Source: Ramlibacter tataouinensis (GTDB taxonomy: Bacteria > Pseudomonadota > Gammaproteobacteria > Burkholderiales > Burkholderiaceae_C). From it: a DNA stretch of 64,000 bases. This document shows, in pieces, positions 22,320 through 32,685 of this stretch. The position numbers and the translations under genes were made by a program. The notes under the pieces were generated by a model. That model saw only the letters and a program-made list of their open reading frames with translations. It was not told the origin of the DNA and made no database searches. How positions within the stretch are numbered: the first letter of the stretch is position 1; every line of letters begins with the position of its first letter. The DNA is taken from NCBI RefSeq assembly GCF_027941915.1, contig NZ_CP116009.1:3224001-3288000 (forward strand). Direction: 5' to 3'.

Positions 22320-22760
22320 TCATCCCGGGCAGGCCGACAGGCTGGTGGCACTTGGCACCGGCGGCGGCGCCGAGCCGGAAGGACTCGGCGCCGGTTGGCG
22401 GGCAGTGTAGGAACCGTCCGCGGCGCGCGGCAATGACGCCGGCCGCAGGCGGCTTTCGCGAATGGCGAAAGCCGCAGCCCCGGACGGTCGGCCCGCCGCG
22501 GCTCGGCGCGTCAGGGCCCGGAACAGGGTGGCCGCCGCCGGCGCCAGCGGCGCGTCGCTTTGGGTGGCGATGGGGTGCCTGCGATGGGCCCAGGGGGCGG
22601 ACAGCGGAACGGCTGTCAGCGGCGACGCCTGCAGTGCGGTGATGCGCAAGCTAGCCGCAGCCACCGCGAGCTGCCGATGTTCGCCGGCCGCGCCGATCGA
22701 TCCGAAGTCGGCGGCGGCGACCACCGCCCGCAGCGTGCCCAGGTCACTGGGCTGGCGCAT
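22320..22760 (-). pseudogene. Decayed LysR-type regulator N-terminus (tentative)
   Basis: An open frame of 146 codons whose first about 80 residues line up with a LysR-family winged helix-turn-helix. It has DLGTLRAVVAAADFGSIGAA at residues 6-25, then ASLRITALQ, a VPL segment, and a TPAG-like LAPAAATLFRALTRRA. The alignment over the HTH needs no gaps. The highly conserved QPAVS recognition-helix motif is replaced by VAAAS, and no effector-binding domain (about 200 residues) follows. The C-terminal part is low-complexity. It lies upstream of lldD on the same strand, where a LysR-type activator would be expected. It could instead be a chance open frame. Confidence 0.45.
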
Positions 22761-22799
22761 CAGGCGTTCGTGGCGCAGGCGCTGCCGTGCCGGGCTCGC

Positions 22800-24191
<1,392 letters not shown>

Positions 24192-24283
24192 GGCGGGGGC
24201 GGGGGGCCGGGGGCGGCTAGGTGGTTGGCCCGACTCGGACGGACGGGGCGATTCACCAATAATGCGGCTGCGCCCGCCTCAGG

Positions 24284-25330
24284 ATGAAAGACTCGCAAAT
24301 TTTATCGGCCTTCCAGGACCTGCCCGATGGCGGTCGCCGGGCCGTGCCGCCGCCCGCGCCCCAGGTGCTGCTGTTCGACGCCTGCCAGGTCGGCGTGGTG
24401 CTGCGGGCCGTGCTGTTCGTCGAGGCGGTGCTGGCGGTAGGCGCCATGTTCGGGGCGGACAGCATGCGCGAATGGCTGGCGCGGCTGGCGCTCCTGAGCG
24501 GCGCCGCGCTGCCGGCCACCCTGGTGTGGCTGGTGGTCGGCTGCAGCCTCAAGCGCCTGCTGGCGCGCCTGCCGCAGGCTGCCCAGCACGTGGCCGGCAC
24601 GGCACTGGGCGCCGTGTCGGGGCTGTACGGCTGCGGGTTGGCGATGCTGGTGGCCTGGCCGGCGCCGGCGCCCTGGGTGGCGTCGGCCTTCACCGGGGCG
24701 CTGCTGGCGGCGGCGCTGCTGGCGGCGCTGGCGCTGCGCGCCAAGGGCCGCCTGCCGGCCGAGGCCACCGCCCGCCTGTCCGAGCTGCAGGCCCGCATCC
24801 GGCCGCACTTCCTGTTCAACACGCTCAACACCGCCATCGCCCTGGTGCGCGAGGACCCGGCCCGGGCCGAGGCCGTGCTGGAGGACCTGAGCGACCTGTT
24901 CCGCCGTGCCCTGGCCGACCCCGGCGAAGCCGTGACGCTGGAGGAGGAAGTGGCGCTGGCGCGGCACTACCTGGCGATCGAGCAGGTGCGCTTCGGCGAG
25001 CGCCTGCAGGTCGAGTGGGCGATCGACCCCGACGCCGGCCGGGCGCGGGTGCCGCCGCTGTTCCTGCAGCCGCTGGTGGAGAACGCCGTCAAGCATGGCG
25101 TGGAGCCGAGCGCCGGCGGCGCCGAGGTGAAGGTCAGCACGCAGCGGCGCGGCGCCACCGTGGTGATCAAGGTGACCAACACGGTCCCGGCGGGGCAGGG
25201 CCGCCCCGGGCACGGTCTTGCGCAGGGCAACGTGCGCGACCGCCTGCGCCTGCTGCACGACGTCCAGGCGCAGTTCCGCACCGTCCTGAAGGACGGCGTC
25301 TATCAGGTCAGGATGGAGGTTCCGGCATGA
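24284..25330 (+). CDS. algZ: LytS/AlgZ-type sensor histidine kinase
   Basis: Inner-membrane sensor kinase of 348 aa. Four to five hydrophobic helices (about 35-150) are followed by a His_kinase domain with the phosphoacceptor in RIRPHFLFNTLN (H175), an N box (PLVENAVKHGVEPS) and a G box (GHGLAQGNVRDRLRLL). This layout is that of FimS/AlgZ in Pseudomonas, which acts on AlgR. No periplasmic ligand domain is seen. It overlaps the response regulator gene by four bases (ATGA). A possible -10 (AATAAT, 24258-24263) lies just upstream. Confidence 0.85.
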   Translation: MKDSQILSAFQDLPDGGRRAVPPPAPQVLLFDACQVGVVLRAVLFVEAVLAVGAMFGADSMREWLARLALLSGAALPATLVWLVVGCSLKRLLARLPQAAQHVAGTALGAVSGLYGCGLAMLVAWPAPAPWVASAFTGALLAAALLAALALRAKGRLPAEATARLSELQARIRPHFLFNTLNTAIALVREDPARAEAVLEDLSDLFRRALADPGEAVTLEEEVALARHYLAIEQVRFGERLQVEWAIDPDAGRARVPPLFLQPLVENAVKHGVEPSAGGAEVKVSTQRRGATVVIKVTNTVPAGQGRPGHGLAQGNVRDRLRLLHDVQAQFRTVLKDGVYQVRMEVPA

Positions 25331-26070
25331 GCGAATTCCTGCAGATGCTGCTGGTGGACGACGAAGTGTTGGCGCGATCGCGGCTGCGCACGCTGCTGGC
25401 CGACTGCCGCTCGCCGGCAGCGCGGGTCATCGGCGAGGCGGCCAACGCGACGGAGGCCATGGAGGCGCTGCGCCGCGGCAGCTTCGATGCGGTGCTGCTG
25501 GATGTGCGCATGCCGGGCGCCGATGGGCTGGCGCTGGCGCAGGCGCTGCGCGGCATGCCGCGCGAGCCGGCGGTGGTGTTCGTCACAGCGCACGCCGAGC
25601 ACGCCGTGGAAGCGTTCGAGCTGGAGGCGGTGGACTACCTGACCAAGCCGGTGCGGCTGGAGCGGCTGCAGGTGGCGCTGCAGAAGGTGGAACGGGCGCT
25701 GGCCGCGCGGCGCGCGCCCGCGGGCGAGCCGCAGGAGATGCTGGTGATCCAGGACCGTGGCAGAACGGAGCGCGTTCCGCTGTCGGAGGTTCTCTATTTC
25801 AAGGCCGAACTCAAATACATCACCGTGCGCACCGCGGCCCGCAGCTATATTCTGGATGCGTCGCTCAGTGAACTGGAAGAGCGCCACGCGCCGCAGTTCC
25901 TGCGGGTCCACCGCAATGCGCTGGTGGCGCTGCGGGCGGTGCGGTCGCTGGAAAAGCACGACGACCCCGAAGAGGGCGAGGGCTGGGCGGTGCGCTTGAA
26001 CGGCATCGATGAGCTGCTGGCGGTGTCGCGGCGGCAGCTCACGGCGGTGCGGGAAGCGCTGACGCGATAG
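25327..26070 (+). CDS. algR: LytTR response regulator, AlgR type
   Basis: DNA-binding response regulator of 247 aa. The receiver domain (1-120) has the acidic pair D11/D12, phosphoacceptor D59 (VLLDVRMPG) and K107 (YLTKPV). A LytTR domain follows (about 142-245; RGRTERVPLSEVLYFKAELK, then FLRVHRNALVA). This matches AlgR, which in Pseudomonas controls alginate and type IV pilus genes. Here it is coupled to the kinase gene. Its regulon cannot be told from this window, although pilBCD is nearby. Confidence 0.87.
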   Translation: MSEFLQMLLVDDEVLARSRLRTLLADCRSPAARVIGEAANATEAMEALRRGSFDAVLLDVRMPGADGLALAQALRGMPREPAVVFVTAHAEHAVEAFELEAVDYLTKPVRLERLQVALQKVERALAARRAPAGEPQEMLVIQDRGRTERVPLSEVLYFKAELKYITVRTAARSYILDASLSELEERHAPQFLRVHRNALVALRAVRSLEKHDDPEEGEGWAVRLNGIDELLAVSRRQLTAVREALTR

Positions 26071-26112
26071 ATCGGAGGTCAGGGGACTCGTTCGGCAGCG
26101 AGGAAGGTCCCC

Positions 26113-27303
26113 ATGAACCCGGAGCAACGAGTCGATCAGGTGCTGGAGGAAGTCCCTCCGCCGGACGACGTCGACCCCAAGGAGCCGCCGCAGGTCGTGC
26201 TGCACCCGCACGCCGATCCGCGCAGCCTGGCGCTGGCGGTGCTGGCCACGCTGGCGGTGCTGGCGGTGCTGCGCTGGGGCAGCGCCTTCTTCATCCCGCT
26301 GATGCTGGGCTTCGTCTTCTACTACGCGCTGGCGCCGGTGGTGGAGGCGATGGTGCGGGCCCGCATTCCGCGGGCCTTGGGCGCCGGCGTCCTGATCCTG
26401 GCCATCCTGTCCGGCGGCGGCTTTGCCCTGTGGTCGCTGGCCGACGACGCCAGCGATCTGATCGACTCGCTGCCGGCCGCCGCCGAGCGGGTGCGCGCCA
26501 AGGTACAGCAGCGCACCAGCAACAAGACGCCGCTGGACCCGGTGCAGAAGGCGGCGGCCGAACTCGAGAAGGCGGCCGAGGCGGCCAATGGCACCACCCA
26601 GTCGGCGAGCGCCAAGGGAAAGGGCGTGCAGCGCGTGGTGGTGGAAAAGCCCCGCTTCGACATCCGCGACCACCTGTGGAGCGGCACCGTCGGGCTGGTC
26701 AGCCTGGTGGGACAGGTGGTGCTGGTCACCTTCCTGACCTATTTCCTTTTGTTGTCGGGAGATACCTTCCGGCGCAAGCTGGTGAGGATCGCCGGTCCCG
26801 GCCTGTCGGAGAAGAAACTGACGGTGCAGGCGCTGGACGAGATCAACGTGCAGATCCAGCGCTACCTGCTGGTCCAGCTGCTGGCCAGCCTGGGCGTGGG
26901 CATCGCCACCGGCGTGGCATTCGCCCTGCTGGGGCTGGAGCACGCGGCGGTGTGGGGCGTGGCCGCGGGCATCCTCAACCTGGTGCCGTACATCGGCTCC
27001 ATCCTGGTGACGCTCGCCGCCGCCGTGGTGGCTTTCATGCAGGCCGGCGAGGTGGAGCTGGCGCTGCTGGTGGGCGGCGCCTCGCTGCTGATCAACACGG
27101 TCGAGGGTTACCTGCTGGTGCCCTGGCTGACCAGCCGGGCCAGCCGCATGAACGCCGTAGCCGTGTTCATCGGCGTGCTGTTCTGGGGCTGGCTGTGGGG
27201 CGTGTGGGGCCTGCTGCTGGGCATCCCGATCATGATGGTGGTCAAGGCGGTGTGCGACCGGGTGGACCACCTCAAGCCGGTCGGCGAGCTGCTGGGCACC
27301 TGA
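26113..27303 (+). CDS. AI-2E family transporter (PerM-like)
   Basis: Polytopic inner-membrane protein of 396 aa in the AI-2 exporter/PerM family. About eight hydrophobic segments are visible, including paired helices at 40-95 and the conserved C-terminal set around NLVPYIGSILVTLAAAVVAF and LWGVWGLLLGIPIMMVVKAV. An N-terminal cytoplasmic extension of about 35 residues and a charged loop (about 130-185) are present. AGGAAGG precedes the ATG at 26113. The transported substrate is unknown, because family members include Na+/H+ antiporters and putative AI-2 exporters. Confidence 0.83.
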   Translation: MNPEQRVDQVLEEVPPPDDVDPKEPPQVVLHPHADPRSLALAVLATLAVLAVLRWGSAFFIPLMLGFVFYYALAPVVEAMVRARIPRALGAGVLILAILSGGGFALWSLADDASDLIDSLPAAAERVRAKVQQRTSNKTPLDPVQKAAAELEKAAEAANGTTQSASAKGKGVQRVVVEKPRFDIRDHLWSGTVGLVSLVGQVVLVTFLTYFLLLSGDTFRRKLVRIAGPGLSEKKLTVQALDEINVQIQRYLLVQLLASLGVGIATGVAFALLGLEHAAVWGVAAGILNLVPYIGSILVTLAAAVVAFMQAGEVELALLVGGASLLINTVEGYLLVPWLTSRASRMNAVAVFIGVLFWGWLWGVWGLLLGIPIMMVVKAVCDRVDHLKPVGELLGT

Positions 27304-27321
27304 ATCCCGGGAGAATGCCGA

Positions 27322-28104
27322 ATGGAACACCTCCTCGCCCTGCTGACCGATCCCCAGGCCTGGATCGCGCTGCTGACGCTGACCGCGCTCGAGCTGGTGC
27401 TGGGCATCGACAACATCGTCTTCATCTCGATCCTGGTCGACAAGCTGCCGCCGCAGCAGCGCGAGCGGGCCCGCCGGCTCGGGCTGTTCATGGCGATGTT
27501 CATGCGGCTGGGGCTGCTGGCGGTGCTGGCCTGGATCATCGGCCTGACCGCGCCGCTGTTCACGCTGCCGGTGATCCAGCAGGACGTCTCGGGGCGGGAC
27601 CTCATCCTGATCGCCGGCGGCCTGTTCCTGATCTGGAAGAGCACCGGCGAGATCCACACCTCGCTGCAGGGGGAAGAGCACCACGAGGGATCGATGAAGA
27701 TCAGGTCCACCTTCGGCGCCGTGATCGTGCAGATCATGCTGGTGGACATGGTGTTCTCGCTGGACTCCATCATCACCGCCGTCGGCATGGTCGACGAGCT
27801 GGCCGTGATGATGGCCGCGGTGGTGGCCTCGGTCGCGATGATGATGCTGTTCGCCGGACCCATCGGCCGCTTCGTCTCGGCGCACCCGACGGTGAAGATG
27901 CTGGCCCTGGCGTTCCTGATCATGATCGGCATGGTGCTGATCGCCGACGGCTTCGAATTCCACGTGCCCAAGGGCTACGTGTACTTCGCAATGGCGTTCT
28001 CGGTGGCAGTCGAGATGCTCAACCTGCGGCTGCGGCCGCGCGTGTCGGCCCGGCAGGCCACCGCCGGGCGCGACGGACAGGAGGGCCGCGCCGGCCCGCA
28101 CTGA
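27322..28104 (+). CDS. TerC family integral membrane protein
   Basis: A 260-aa protein of the TerC/YgdQ/YoaE family with about seven hydrophobic helices. The hallmark intramembrane acidic motifs are ELVLGIDNIVFISILVDKLP (residues 24-43) and DMVFSLDSIITAVGMVD (near 142). Members are linked to metal ion (Mn2+) export or tellurite-associated phenotypes. It follows the AI-2E transporter gene by 18 bp and converges with ppc. Confidence 0.88.
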   Translation: MEHLLALLTDPQAWIALLTLTALELVLGIDNIVFISILVDKLPPQQRERARRLGLFMAMFMRLGLLAVLAWIIGLTAPLFTLPVIQQDVSGRDLILIAGGLFLIWKSTGEIHTSLQGEEHHEGSMKIRSTFGAVIVQIMLVDMVFSLDSIITAVGMVDELAVMMAAVVASVAMMMLFAGPIGRFVSAHPTVKMLALAFLIMIGMVLIADGFEFHVPKGYVYFAMAFSVAVEMLNLRLRPRVSARQATAGRDGQEGRAGPH

Positions 28105-28115
28105 GGCCGAGCTGC

Positions 28116-30926
28116 TCAGCCGGTGTTGCGCAGGGCGGCGGCGATGCCGTTGATCGAGATGTGGATGCCGCGGCGCACCCGCTCGTCGGCCTGGCCGGCG
28201 CGCGAGCGGCGCACCAGTTCCACCTGCAGGTGGTGCAGCGGATCGATGTACGGGAAGCGGTGGCGGATCGAGCGCTGCAGCGCCGGGTTGCCGGCCAGCC
28301 GCTGGCGCTCGCCGGTGACCAGCGCCAGCGCGTCGGCGGTGCGATGCCACTCGGCCTCGATCGCCGAGAAGATCCGCTTGCGCAGCCGCGCATCGGCCAC
28401 CAGGCCGGCATAGCGCGAGGCCAGGGCCAGGTCGCTCTTGGCCAGCACCATGTCCATGTTGGACAGCAGGGCGCGGAAGAACGGCCAGTGGCGGTACATC
28501 TTTTGCAGCAGCGCCTGCCGCTCCTTGCGCGAGGCGCCGGGCCCGGCCTGCAGGAAGTCCTCCACCGCCGCGCCGAAGCCATACCAGCCGGGCAGGGTCA
28601 GCCGGCACTGGCCCCAGCTGAAGCTCCAGGGGATGGCGCGCAGGTCCTCGATCCGATGGCCCGCCTTGCGCGCGGCCGGCCGCGAGCCGATGTTCAGCTC
28701 GGCGATCTCGCGGATCGGCGTGGCGGCGTAGAAGTAGTCCGCAAAGCCGGGCGTCTCGTAGACCAGCGAGCGGTAGGCGGCCATGGCGACGGCCGACAGC
28801 CGTTCGGCGGCCTGCAGGAATTCCGGCGGCGCCGGCTTGGCCGGCTGCAGCAGGGTGGCCTCCAGCGTCGCGGCCACCAGCGTCTCCAGGTTGCGCCGGC
28901 CGATCTCCGGGTTGGCGTACTTGGAGGCGATCACCTCGCCCTGCTCGGTCAGCCGGATCTGGCCGCGCACGGTGCCCGGCGGCTGCGCCAGCACCGCCTG
29001 GTAGCTGGGACCGCCGCCGCGCCCGACGGTGCCGCCGCGCCCGTGGAACATGCGCAGCCGGATCCGGTGCCGCGGCGCCAGCCGGTCGAACAGCTCCACC
29101 AGTGCAATGCCGGCTCGGTACAGCTCCCAGCTGCTGGTGAAGATGCCGCCGTCCTTGTTGCTGTCGCTGTAGCCCAGCATCACGTCCTGCTCGCCGCCGG
29201 AGCGCTCGACCATGGCGGCGATGCCCGGCAGGCCATAGAACGCCTCCAGGATCGGCGCGGCGTTGTGCAGGTCCTCGATGGTCTCGAACAGCGGCACCAC
29301 GATCAGGTCGCAGGCCGCATCGCGGTCCAGCGTGCCGCGCAGCAGCCCGCATTCCTTCTGCAGCAGCAGCACCTCGAGCAGGTCGCTCACGGTCTCCGTG
29401 TGGCTGATGATGTAGTGGCGGATCGCCTCCGGGCCGTACTGCGCGCGCAAGCGCAGCGCGGCTTCGAAGATCGCCAGTTCGCCCCGGGCATGGTCCGAAT
29501 AACGGCCGCCGATCACCCGCAACGGGCGGGCGTCGCACAGCAGCCGCAGCAGCAGCTCGCGCCGGGCCGCCTCCGGCAGGCGGGCGTAGTGGGGCTCGAT
29601 GCGCGCCGTGGCCAGCAACTCGGCCACCACCTGCTCGTGCTGGTCGGAGCTCTGGCGCAGGTCCATGCTGGCCAGGTGGAAGCCGAACACCTCGACGGCG
29701 CGGATCAGCGGCTGCAGCCGGTGCGCCGCCAGCGCCTCCGAACGGTCGGCCCGCAGCGAGTCGCGGATGGTGCACAGGTCGGCGTGGAAGTCCTGCGCCG
29801 AGGCGTAGGGGTTCTGCGGCGGCAGCAGGTGGCGCGCCGCCTCGCCGCCGGTGAAGGCCTTGAGCGTGGCGGCCAGCCGCGCGTACATGCCGGCCAGCGC
29901 GCGCCGGTACGGCTCGTCCTGCCGGTGCTCGTCGTGGTCGGGCGAGCGCTCGGCCAGCTCGCGCATCGCGGGCGTGACATCCACCAGCATCGCCGACACC
30001 GACAGCTCGCGGCCCAGGAAGTGCACCTCGGTCAGGTAGTGGCGCAGCGCCACTTCGCACTGGCGGCGCAGCGCCTGCTCCAGCGTCTGCGCGCTGACGT
30101 TCGGATTGCCGTCGCGGTCGCCGCCGATCCACATGCCCATGCGCAGGAAGCTGGCGACCGGCTGCGTGCCGAGGTCGCGCTCCAGTTCGGCGTAGAGCTT
30201 GGGGATCTCGCGCAGGAAGGTGGCCTCGTAGTACGACAGCGCGTTCTCGATCTCGTCGGCCACGGTGAGCCGGGAAAACCGCAGCAGCCGGGTCTGCCAC
30301 AGCTGCATCACGCGGGCCCGGATCTGCGCCTCGTTGGCGGCCAGCTCGCGCGGCGCCAGCGCATCGCGCGGCAGGGCGCGGGCCCTGATCTCGTCGCGCT
30401 CGGTCAGCAGCTGGGCGATCTCGCGCTCGGCGTCCAGGATGCTCTTGCGCTGCACCTCGGTCGGGTGGGCGGTGAGCACCGGCGACACGTAGCTGCCGGC
30501 CAGCGTCTGCGAGATCGCGCGCGGCGAGATGCCGGCCCAGCGCAGCCGCGCCAGCGCGACCTCGATGCTGCCTTCCTGGGTGTCGCCGGCGCGCTCGTGC
30601 ACCGCGCGGCGGCGGATGTGGTGGCGGTCCTCGGCCAGGTTGGCCAGGTGGCTGAAATAAGTGAAGGCGCGGATCACGCTGACCGCCTGGTCGCCGCTCA
30701 GCGACTTCAGCAGGCTCTTGAGGGCGCGGTCGGCCTCCTGGTCGGCGTCGCGCCGGAAAGCGACCGACAGCTTGCGGATGCGCTCGACCAGCTCGAAGGC
30801 GGGCACGCCTTCCTGCTCGCGGATCACGTCGCCCAGGATGCGCCCGAGCAGCCGGATGTCCTCCACGAGGGGGCGCTCGTTGTCGCGCGCGCGCCGGGCC
30901 GGCGTGTCCGGCGGGGATAGGGCCAT
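28116..30926 (-). CDS. ppc: Phosphoenolpyruvate carboxylase
   Basis: Anaplerotic enzyme that carboxylates PEP to oxaloacetate. The 936-aa protein starts [20 protein letters not shown] at 30926 behind a GGAGA ribosome binding site. The first catalytic His lies in [16 protein letters not shown] (near 145) and the second motif is [18 protein letters not shown] (near 590). The glycine-rich loop is [20 protein letters not shown], and the C-terminal allosteric Asn end is [13 protein letters not shown]. It is divergent from hemC across an 81-bp gap that holds a 12-bp palindrome. Confidence 0.97.
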   Translation of the reverse strand: MALSPPDTPARRARDNERPLVEDIRLLGRILGDVIREQEGVPAFELVERIRKLSVAFRRDADQEADRALKSLLKSLSGDQAVSVIRAFTYFSHLANLAEDRHHIRRRAVHERAGDTQEGSIEVALARLRWAGISPRAISQTLAGSYVSPVLTAHPTEVQRKSILDAEREIAQLLTERDEIRARALPRDALAPRELAANEAQIRARVMQLWQTRLLRFSRLTVADEIENALSYYEATFLREIPKLYAELERDLGTQPVASFLRMGMWIGGDRDGNPNVSAQTLEQALRRQCEVALRHYLTEVHFLGRELSVSAMLVDVTPAMRELAERSPDHDEHRQDEPYRRALAGMYARLAATLKAFTGGEAARHLLPPQNPYASAQDFHADLCTIRDSLRADRSEALAAHRLQPLIRAVEVFGFHLASMDLRQSSDQHEQVVAELLATARIEPHYARLPEAARRELLLRLLCDARPLRVIGGRYSDHARGELAIFEAALRLRAQYGPEAIRHYIISHTETVSDLLEVLLLQKECGLLRGTLDRDAACDLIVVPLFETIEDLHNAAPILEAFYGLPGIAAMVERSGGEQDVMLGYSDSNKDGGIFTSSWELYRAGIALVELFDRLAPRHRIRLRMFHGRGGTVGRGGGPSYQAVLAQPPGTVRGQIRLTEQGEVIASKYANPEIGRRNLETLVAATLEATLLQPAKPAPPEFLQAAERLSAVAMAAYRSLVYETPGFADYFYAATPIREIAELNIGSRPAARKAGHRIEDLRAIPWSFSWGQCRLTLPGWYGFGAAVEDFLQAGPGASRKERQALLQKMYRHWPFFRALLSNMDMVLAKSDLALASRYAGLVADARLRKRIFSAIEAEWHRTADALALVTGERQRLAGNPALQRSIRHRFPYIDPLHHLQVELVRRSRAGQADERVRRGIHISINGIAAALRNTG

Positions 30927-30962
30927 GGTCGTTCTCCGGCTGCTCAAATTTTTGGCAGCGCG

Positions 30963-30974
30963 GATGCTAGCATC
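30963..30974. promoter_or_regulatory. 12-bp palindrome between ppc and hemC
   Basis: GATGCTAGCATC is a perfect 12-bp palindrome located 37 bp from the ppc ATG and 34 bp from the hemC TTG. It contains TAGCAT on both strands, which could serve as a -10-like box in either direction. It is a candidate operator, but no known regulator is matched. Confidence 0.35.
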
Positions 30975-31007
30975 GGCCTCCCTTCTTCCTTCGAGACAGG
31001 CTTTCCC

Positions 31008-31910
31008 TTGACCCGCTTCGTCATCGCCACCCGCGAAAGCCGGCTTGCGCTCTGGCAGGCCGAGCACGTGAAGGCCCTGCTGGCGCAGCAGGGCCACGAA
31101 GCCTCGCTGCTGGGCATGACCACGCGCGGCGACCAGATTTTGGACCGCAGCCTCAGCAAGGTCGGCGGCAAGGGCCTGTTCGTCAAGGAACTCGAAGTGG
31201 CGCTGGAGCAGGGCCAGGCCGACCTGGCGGTGCACTCGCTCAAGGACGTGCCGATGGACCTGCCCGACGGCTTCATGCTGGCCTGCGTGCTGGAGCGCGA
31301 AGACCCGCGCGATGCCTTCGTCTCGCCGAAGTACGAGTCGCTCGAGGCCTTGCCGGCCGGCGCCGTGGTCGGCACCTCCAGCCTGCGGCGGGTGGTGCTG
31401 CTGCGTGCGCTGCGGCCCGACCTGCGCATCGAGCCGCTGCGCGGCAACCTCGACACCCGGCTACGCAAGCTGGACGAGGGGGGCTACGACGCCATCGTGC
31501 TGGCCGCCGCCGGCCTCAAGCGCCTGGGGCTGGCCCATCGCATCCGCAAGGTGTTCGAGCCGGCGCAGATGCTGCCGGCCGCCGGGCAGGGCGCCCTCGG
31601 CATCGAGGCGCGCAGCGGGCGCGAGGACGTGCTGCGTGCGCTGGCGCCGCTGGCCCACCAGTCCACCGCGCTGGCGGTCGCCGCCGAGCGCGCTGTCAGC
31701 CGCGCCATGGGCGGCTCCTGCTCGATGCCGCTGGCAGCCCATGCCACGCTGGCCGGCGAAGTGCTGCGCATCGAGGCCGCCTGGGGCGACCCCGAGCGGC
31801 CGGGCGTGCTGGTGCGGGCCCAGGCCAGCGGCAGCGTCGGCAGTGCCGAGGAGGCCGCGGCGCTCGGCACGGAGGTGGCCGGCCGCCTGCGTGCCGGCGG
31901 CGCGCACTGA
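31008..31910 (+). CDS. hemC: Hydroxymethylbilane synthase (porphobilinogen deaminase)
   Basis: Polymerises four porphobilinogen units into hydroxymethylbilane for haem synthesis. The 300-aa protein starts at TTG 31008 ([20 protein letters not shown]). No ATG or GTG fits the conserved N-terminus. The dipyrromethane cofactor Cys is C238 in [13 protein letters not shown]. Other signatures are [19 protein letters not shown] and [15 protein letters not shown]. It heads the hemC-hemD-hemX-hemY run, the same order as in E. coli and Pseudomonas. Confidence 0.96.
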   Translation: MTRFVIATRESRLALWQAEHVKALLAQQGHEASLLGMTTRGDQILDRSLSKVGGKGLFVKELEVALEQGQADLAVHSLKDVPMDLPDGFMLACVLEREDPRDAFVSPKYESLEALPAGAVVGTSSLRRVVLLRALRPDLRIEPLRGNLDTRLRKLDEGGYDAIVLAAAGLKRLGLAHRIRKVFEPAQMLPAAGQGALGIEARSGREDVLRALAPLAHQSTALAVAAERAVSRAMGGSCSMPLAAHATLAGEVLRIEAAWGDPERPGVLVRAQASGSVGSAEEAAALGTEVAGRLRAGGAH

Positions 31911-31920
31911 GCCGCGTCCC

Positions 31921-32685
31921 ATGCGGGTGGTCCTGACCCGCCCCGCGCCGGAGGCGCAGCGCTGGGGCCGCGCACTGGCGGCGCGCGGCCACGAGGTCCT
32001 CGTCTTCCCCTTGATCGACATCGGTCCGGCGCCGGACGCGCAGGCGCTGCAGCAAGCCTGGTCGTCGCTGCCTGGATGCCAGGCCGCGATGTTCGTCAGT
32101 GGCAACGCCGTGCAGGGCCTCTTCGCCGCGGCGGCGGGGCAGGAATGGCCGGCCGCCGCGCGCGCCTGGTCCCCCGGGCCCGGCACGTCGCAGGCGCTGG
32201 CGGCGGCCGGCGTGCCCGCGCCGCAGATCGATGCGCCGCCGGCGGATGCCGCGCAGTTCGATTCGGAGGCGCTTTGGCCGGTGATTGCGCCGCAGGTGCG
32301 CGCGGGCATCCGCGTGCTGCTGGTGCGCGGCGCCGGCGCGGATGGCCGCCCGGCGGGGCGTGACTGGCTGGCGCAGCAACTGGAGCAGGCCGGCGCCCGG
32401 GTGGCGATGGTGGCCGCTTATGCGCGTCGCCGGCCCGATCCCGGCCCCGACGCCCTGGCGCAGGCGCAGCGGGCGGCCAGCGACGGCTCGGTGTGGCTGT
32501 TCAGCAGCTCCGAGGCGATTGCCAACCTGCGCCGCCTGCTGCCGCAGCAGGACTGGGCCCAGGCCCAGGCGATCGCCACGCACGAGCGCATCGCGCAGGC
32601 CGCGCGCGCGGCCGGCTTTGGCAGCGTGCGGTCATCCCGGCCGGCCGAAGCCGACGTGCTTGCCGCCCTAGAATCGCCGCGATGA
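31921..32685 (+). CDS. hemD: Uroporphyrinogen-III synthase
   Basis: Cyclises hydroxymethylbilane with inversion of ring D to give uroporphyrinogen III. The 254-aa protein is poorly conserved, as usual for the family, but shows the MRVVLTRPAPEAQRWGRALA start, VFPLIDIGP, VFVSGNAV-like MFVSGNAVQGLF and the late FSSSEAIANLRRLLP segment with the conserved serine-rich loop. It lies 10 bp after hemC and overlaps hemX by four bases (ATGA). Confidence 0.93.
   Translation: MRVVLTRPAPEAQRWGRALAARGHEVLVFPLIDIGPAPDAQALQQAWSSLPGCQAAMFVSGNAVQGLFAAAAGQEWPAAARAWSPGPGTSQALAAAGVPAPQIDAPPADAAQFDSEALWPVIAPQVRAGIRVLLVRGAGADGRPAGRDWLAQQLEQAGARVAMVAAYARRRPDPGPDALAQAQRAASDGSVWLFSSSEAIANLRRLLPQQDWAQAQAIATHERIAQAARAAGFGSVRSSRPAEADVLAALESPR

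Noticed and set aside
25303-30300. A stop-free minus-strand frame of 1665 codons across algR, the AI-2E transporter, terC and ppc
   Set aside because: It runs antisense or out of frame through well-identified genes, has no family motifs and repetitive H/Q/R-rich composition. GC-rich codon bias removes stop codons from shadow frames.
26430-30920. A stop-free plus-strand frame of 1496 codons opposite ppc
   Set aside because: Same explanation: antisense shadow of ppc with no recognisable domain and no ribosome binding site.
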